Of a DNA stretch of 64,000 nucleotides, positions 59,854 through 64,000 are shown piece after piece. The position numbers and the translations under genes were made by a program. Position 1 is the first letter of the stretch. Every line of letters starts with the position of its first letter. The notes under the pieces were generated by a model. It was given only the letters and a program-made list of their open reading frames with translations, was not told the origin of the DNA and searched no databases. Source of the DNA: JABSSA01 sp039984715. GTDB lineage: Bacteria; Pseudomonadota; Alphaproteobacteria; Rhodobacterales; Rhodobacteraceae. The stretch spans positions 496,001 to 560,000 of the forward strand of contig JBDWUA010000004.1 of assembly GCA_039984715.1 (NCBI GenBank). Direction: 5' to 3'.

Positions 59854-61209
59854 ATGAGCTGGTTTCTTGATCTTCTTCCTTTCGCGGACCTCAGCCGCCT
59901 TGAGCTGGGCTTTTGGTCCTTTGCTGTATTGCTAGGAATGATCTTCCTGCGCGCGCCTATTGGATTGGCGATGTTGCTTGTGGGATTTGGCGGGTGGTAT
60001 TTTGCCATGAATGGCAATGCGAACCCTCTGTTGGGCAAGTTGAAATCCGAAACCTATACGACGTTTTCCAGCTATTCGTTGACGATCATCCCGCTGTTCT
60101 TGCTGATGGGTCAGTTTGCGACGTTATCGGGCATGTCATCGGCGCTGTTCCGCGCCGCAGAAAGCTTTATCGGTCACCGCAAAGGTGGGGTTGCCATGGC
60201 CGCTGTTGGGGCCTGCGCTGGGTTTGGTGCAATTTGTGGTTCATCACTGGCAACTGCGGCGACGATGTCACGCGTGGCCCTGCCTGAATTGCGCCGCTAC
60301 GGATATTCGGGTGGGTTTTCCACGGCCACCTTGGCCGCCGGGGGCACTTTGGGCATTCTGATCCCGCCATCGGTGATCTTGGTCATCTATGCCATCATCA
60401 CGGAACAGAACATTGCCAAGCTGTTTTTGGCCGCGTTTATTCCCGGCATTCTGGCAGCGCTTGGATATGTCGTCGCAATCAGCATCTATGTGCGGTTATA
60501 CCCCAATGCCGCCGGGACACGTCCACGCCAACCTTGGGCGGAACGTTGGATTGCGCTTGGTCAATGCTGGCCCGTTCTGTTGATTTTCGCGTTGGTTGTT
60601 GGCGGAATTTACCTTGGCTGGTTCACCCCGACCGAAGGGGCCGCAATCGGTGCCGCGGGCACAGGTATCGCCGCCCTGTTGTCCGGGGAAATGAACTGGT
60701 CCCGTTTTGTTGAAGCGTTGACCGGGACAGCCAAAACAACGGCGATGATCTTTTTCATCATCTTGGGCGCGGCATTCTATAACGGTTTTCTCGCCCTTTC
60801 TGGTGTTCCGCAATTTCTGGCTGATTACGTGCTGACCCAAGGGTTAAGCCCATGGTTGGTTCTGACGCTGATCCTCGTTTTCTATTTGATTTTCGGATGC
60901 GTCATGGACAGCCTGTCGATGATTTTGCTAACTGTTCCGATCTTCTTTCCGGTGATCATAGGGCTGGATTTTGGATTGACAGAAGAACAAGTGGCCATTT
61001 GGTTTGGCATCCTTGTTCTGATCGTCGTCGAGGTTGGATTGATCACGCCCCCGGTCGGTATGAACCTGTTCATCATCAACGCCATGGATCGCGAAACACC
61101 CATGTTGTCGACCTATAAATCCGTCTTGTTTTTCATTGGGTCGGACATTGTTCGGGTGGTTCTTTTGGTGATGTTCCCGATCATCACGCTGCTTTTCATT
61201 CCCGGTTAA
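59854..61209 (+). CDS. TRAP transporter large permease (DctM family)
   Basis: 451-residue ion-coupled permease with about 12 helices. DctM hallmarks: VGACAGFGAICGSSLATAATMSRVALPE, LAAGGTLGILIPPSVILVIYAI and the second half GCVMDSLSMILLTVPIFFPV (all in part), with VGLITPPVGMNLF near the end. AGGGATGATGAC precedes the ATG. With DctP and DctQ it forms a complete TRAP importer driven by a sodium gradient. Confidence 0.95.
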   Translation: MSWFLDLLPFADLSRLELGFWSFAVLLGMIFLRAPIGLAMLLVGFGGWYFAMNGNANPLLGKLKSETYTTFSSYSLTIIPLFLLMGQFATLSGMSSALFRAAESFIGHRKGGVAMAAVGACAGFGAICGSSLATAATMSRVALPELRRYGYSGGFSTATLAAGGTLGILIPPSVILVIYAIITEQNIAKLFLAAFIPGILAALGYVVAISIYVRLYPNAAGTRPRQPWAERWIALGQCWPVLLIFALVVGGIYLGWFTPTEGAAIGAAGTGIAALLSGEMNWSRFVEALTGTAKTTAMIFFIILGAAFYNGFLALSGVPQFLADYVLTQGLSPWLVLTLILVFYLIFGCVMDSLSMILLTVPIFFPVIIGLDFGLTEEQVAIWFGILVLIVVEVGLITPPVGMNLFIINAMDRETPMLSTYKSVLFFIGSDIVRVVLLVMFPIITLLFIPG

Positions 61210-61286
61210 AACGCTGGTCGTTCGCGATGGAAATGGGAAACCGACAAACGATGGCTTGAGGCCATCTATCATTTTGCAATGGCCCC

Positions 61287-61772
61287 CTAAACTGCGATCA
61301 GAACCATCGTGCCCAAGCCCCAAAGCGTCATTTGATAGTGGGTGTTTTGCGCACCGTCGTGACACAGCCAATAACAGAAGTAATTTCCAACAATCAGGAA
61401 CATGCCCCACACGCCGGTAAATGCGGTTGCGCCCAATAATGCAGTGGCGCGCGCGGCCTCTGGTACGACCCAGCCCAAGCATGCGCCAATCAACGTGACC
61501 ACTCCCACCCAAAGCAGAAAGGTGGCACAAGCTTCGGCTAGAACGATCAAACGGAACGCCAAACTTTGTGCTGACCGCGATGTAATAGCGCGACCAGAAA
61601 ATCGCGCGAATGCATCTGGGAATTCATCAGCCATGCGCGCCATGGACAGGACTTCGGCCGTGTAGGTTTCATTGACCGATGGATGGCGCAGATTATCCAG
61701 CAACCCGATCGTCAGCCAAAGCGTGATCAAGCTTGTCCCGACAAGCTGTGCAATCAATAGCATGCTGTCCAT
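61287..61772 (-). CDS. DUF2165 small integral membrane protein
   Basis: 161 residues with four hydrophobic segments (LLIAQLVGTSLITLWLTIGLL, LAFRLIVLAEACATFLLWVG, ATALLGATAFTGVWGMFLIVG and a short terminal one). The connecting loop LDNLRHPSVNETYTAEVLSM is the DUF2165 hallmark. Function unknown. It is convergent with dctM and lies 66 bases downstream of the SBP_5 gene on the minus strand. Confidence 0.85.
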   Translation of the reverse strand: MDSMLLIAQLVGTSLITLWLTIGLLDNLRHPSVNETYTAEVLSMARMADEFPDAFARFSGRAITSRSAQSLAFRLIVLAEACATFLLWVGVVTLIGACLGWVVPEAARATALLGATAFTGVWGMFLIVGNYFCYWLCHDGAQNTHYQMTLWGLGTMVLIAV

Positions 61773-61838
61773 AAAACGCTCTCGTTGACAGAAAAAGCGC
61801 CGCGCATTGGCGGGCCCTTCTTGGAAATTCCGGTCAAA

Positions 61839-63506
61839 TCAAGTCCAAGCGATAGCGGCTGGACGAATCTCGAATGAAATGTGGTGGTTGCCGCCAACAA
61901 GGTTATCCTTGGTGTGGTTATAAAGCGAACGCCAATAGGGCTGGATCGTTACGCCGTCTTCCTGCAGCATTTTTTGACCTTTGGCCATCAGCTCCCGGCG
62001 TTTATCAACGTCGGCGGTTGCGAGCGCTTCTTCAAGAACGCTGTCAAACGCTTCGTTGGCATACCCAAATTCGTTCCAGGCTTCGCCCGACCGATATGCC
62101 AAGGCCCAGATTTGCACGCCAAGTGGACGGTGGTTCCAGTCTGTTGAGCTGAAAGGAAATGTGGTCCACCCTTTCCTGAACGTTGCGTCAGGCAAAATTG
62201 TCCGTTTCACTCGGAAACCGGCATCGCGCAATTGCGCGGCGACTGCATCTGTTGTGTCGGCGCGCCACGCGTCATCGATTGAAATGATCTCGTGTTCGAA
62301 ATCAAGCATGTCCGCTTCTTCCATCAAGGCTTTGGCGCCGTCAGGATCATAAGCTATGGGTGGCAAAACCGCATATTCCGGATGTACTGGCGCGACATGG
62401 TGGTTTTCGGCTTGGATACCGCGACCGCCATACCCAAGCTCTAGAAGAATGGCGTTGTCTACAGCCATCGAAATGGCCTTGCGAACGCGTGAATCTGCAT
62501 AAGGTTGCTTGCCGTCAACTTCCGCCAATTGGTTCGGACGGATAACGATTGTCGCGCCTGTTACGATTTCGTGCTCTGTCCAACCATCCAGCGTGCTGAG
62601 GATGTCGATGAAATCACCATCCACGTCATAAAGCATGTCGATTTCGTCAGCTTCAGCTGCGGCAACCCATGAGGCAGGGTCAGTTCCAAAATCGATGTAT
62701 TCGATCCGGTCGAGGTACGGCCCGCCAAGTACCTTGGTTCCCCACCATGTATGGTCTGTGTTCAAAACCAACGACGAACGTACGCCGACTTCCAAAGTCT
62801 CGGGCAGGTAAGGACCCGTGCCAATTGGCTTGGACATTGGATCATTGCGCGGTGTGCTTGGATGCAGGATCGCAGCCGGATAATCGGCCATACCGGGGAT
62901 CAATGAAATATCCGCTTTGGGCAAATGCAACTTGATGGTGTGGGCATCGACGACTTCGATAGCGCCTGAGATCGCTTTGCTCGTTTTCTCATCAACCAGC
63001 GTTGCGAAACGTCCGGCCATCGAATTGCCTTCAACGTCCTTTTCACACCACCCTTCGATGTTCCAAGCGATCTGGTCAGCAGTAAGATCTTCGCCGTTGT
63101 TCCACTTGACGCCTTTGCGGACGTTCAACGTGTACTGTGTTGCGTCTTCGCTGATCTCCCAGCTTTGCAACAGCATTGGTGTGAACGTCCCGTCGTTTTC
63201 ATACGCGACGAGGTATTCAAGCCAGCCGATTGTAAAGTTGGTGATTTCGTTCCAGTCCGTGGTGCGCAAATCCTTGAGCGCGCGAACAGTGGATTGACAC
63301 CGTACGGTTCCGCCGGATTTCTTGTGACCATCAGCCAATACAGGTGTGGCCATGCCCAACATCCCGTATGCCGTTGCTGTGGTTGCACCAAACGCACTTG
63401 CCGTCGCAAGGAATTCACGGCGGTTCACAGGGTCTTTACCAACATTCTTAGCGGCCTCAATCACTGATTTAGGCAACGGTTTCCCCGTTCGGGTTTCGAA
63501 TGTCAT
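61839..63506 (-). CDS. Tat-exported peptide/nickel-type ABC solute-binding protein (SBP_bac_5)
   Basis: 555 residues with GAGGAACGCC before the ATG. The N-terminus carries a twin-arginine signal (NRREFLATASAFGATTATAYG). The SBP_bac_5 pattern follows: TYTLNVRKGVKWNNGEDLTA (in part), PIGTGPYLPE, VRKAISMAVDNAILLE and AYRSGEAWNEFGYANEAFD. It should bind peptides or similar solutes in the periplasm for an ABC importer. No permease or ATPase is present on its downstream side in this window, so the partners must be encoded elsewhere. Confidence 0.92.
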   Translation of the reverse strand: MTFETRTGKPLPKSVIEAAKNVGKDPVNRREFLATASAFGATTATAYGMLGMATPVLADGHKKSGGTVRCQSTVRALKDLRTTDWNEITNFTIGWLEYLVAYENDGTFTPMLLQSWEISEDATQYTLNVRKGVKWNNGEDLTADQIAWNIEGWCEKDVEGNSMAGRFATLVDEKTSKAISGAIEVVDAHTIKLHLPKADISLIPGMADYPAAILHPSTPRNDPMSKPIGTGPYLPETLEVGVRSSLVLNTDHTWWGTKVLGGPYLDRIEYIDFGTDPASWVAAAEADEIDMLYDVDGDFIDILSTLDGWTEHEIVTGATIVIRPNQLAEVDGKQPYADSRVRKAISMAVDNAILLELGYGGRGIQAENHHVAPVHPEYAVLPPIAYDPDGAKALMEEADMLDFEHEIISIDDAWRADTTDAVAAQLRDAGFRVKRTILPDATFRKGWTTFPFSSTDWNHRPLGVQIWALAYRSGEAWNEFGYANEAFDSVLEEALATADVDKRRELMAKGQKMLQEDGVTIQPYWRSLYNHTKDNLVGGNHHISFEIRPAAIAWT

Positions 63507-63927
63507 GGCGTTCCTCTCTGTTGCTGCACGAGGTGAGTTCCGACGAAGCTCCCAGTATTAATTTTTTCGAACTTTGTTAACCTTCCGTGAAGGGCGTTGT
63601 CCAAGTTCATGCGATTGCGCCCACTGCGTCAACCTTTCCCCAGCAGCGTCGCTGATCAGATTGAGAGCTTTGTGTTGACTGACCTTGTGAGTTCATGTCC
63701 CTTTCAATCGCAATTGAGATCTGTTCGAGGTCGTTTTTTGGCCCGTGGGGTAGATTGGCGTAGATCGAATGCCTTGTGCCACAGTCATGTCAGACTGTTC
63801 AGCGTTATGAGTTGTGATGCTTTGAATAAAACAGGCTAGAGCATTAGCCTGACCAAACTGTGATCGCCAAGCGAGGGCCAATTCTGGAACAAGTGTGTCG
63901 CATCATTGGCTGCCACACGTCCTGACA
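63507..63927. other. Gene-free stretch (421 bases)
   Basis: Upstream of the SBP_5 gene. Small frames on both strands (63597-63839 plus, 63693-63881 minus) lack ribosome-binding sites and read as noise. The promoter of the SBP_5 gene is expected near 63520-63600. Confidence 0.5.
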
Positions 63928-64000
63928 TCAGTCGTCGTTCTTTTCCTTTTTACGCTTTTGAAGATAGCGAAACAGGAAAAACAGAAAAACAAAAGCCAGT
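63928..64000 (-). CDS. C-terminal fragment of a membrane protein, cut by the window edge
   Basis: Reading in from the right edge on the minus strand gives LAFVFLFFLFRYLQKRKKEK followed by NDD and a stop at 63928-63930. A hydrophobic helix followed by a positively charged tail is typical of a C-terminal transmembrane segment ending in the cytoplasm. Only 23 residues are visible, so the family cannot be named. Confidence 0.55.
   Translation of the reverse strand, partial: LAFVFLFFLFRYLQKRKKEKNDD

Noticed and set aside
63597..63881. Small frames near the right edge
   Set aside because: No ribosome-binding sites and cysteine- or histidine-rich noise composition.
1..64000. CRISPR array, prophage, insertion sequences, tRNA or rRNA genes
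   Set aside because: No regularly spaced direct repeats, transposase or phage structural motifs, or tRNA T-arm consensus were seen on reading both strands.

Overview
The window reads as chromosome from a marine alphaproteobacterium of the Rhodobacteraceae (Roseobacter group). I infer this from family-level resemblance of the proteins: Liv, TRAP and SBP_5 transporters in quantity, class I lysyl-tRNA synthetase, a reductive pyrimidine pathway under a RutR-type regulator, a glycine riboswitch ahead of gcvTHP, and moderate GC. The genus cannot be fixed from the sequence alone. I saw no rRNA or tRNA gene, insertion sequence, prophage or CRISPR array.

Layout. 0-7.5 kb: a Liv-type ABC importer (livG-hyp-livH-[antisense gene]-livM-SBP-livF) ending in a divergent PaaK-like acyl-CoA ligase, probably an importer plus activation module for an organic acid. 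7.6-17.6 kb: an orphan Fe3+-type permease, a tiny secreted peptide, a secreted 18-unit MORN protein, NAD synthetase, a PHB-depolymerase-like esterase, a Tat-type metallo-beta-lactamase-fold protein, a DUF1801 protein, GltX and a GGCT-like protein. 17.7-22.4 kb: tandem glycine riboswitch and gcvT-gcvH-gcvP. 22.4-27.3 kb: inositol-monophosphatase-like enzyme, FtsX-type ABC exporter and divergent TesA-like esterase. 27.4-40.0 kb: pyrimidine degradation and import (preT, a methyltransferase, preA, rutR, Zn carbamoylase, hydA, NMT1-type ABC importer), with a perfect RutR operator between rutR and the carbamoylase gene and a weaker copy ahead of preT.

40-43 kb is gene-poor: a phosphohistidine-family lipoprotein, two paralogous tiny proteins, a cold-shock protein and several strong stem-loops. 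At 43.1-46.3 kb ettA lies immediately downstream of a retron-type reverse transcriptase. The leader of that gene has the full layout of a retron ncRNA: an a1/a2 inverted repeat enclosing two small msr-like hairpins and one long msd-like hairpin, with a2 ending one base before the ATG. This is the most notable element in the window.

46.4-64 kb: DUF900 lipoprotein hydrolase, MOSC protein, nadD, a PBP4-type carboxypeptidase, a secreted protein with an outer-membrane barrel, TerB-like protein, class I LysRS, a DUF4864 protein, a large pectate-lyase-3 beta-helix protein facing a second barrel protein, a DctPQM TRAP transporter, a DUF2165 membrane protein, a Tat-dependent SBP_5 solute-binding protein, and the C-terminal tail of a membrane protein running off the right edge.
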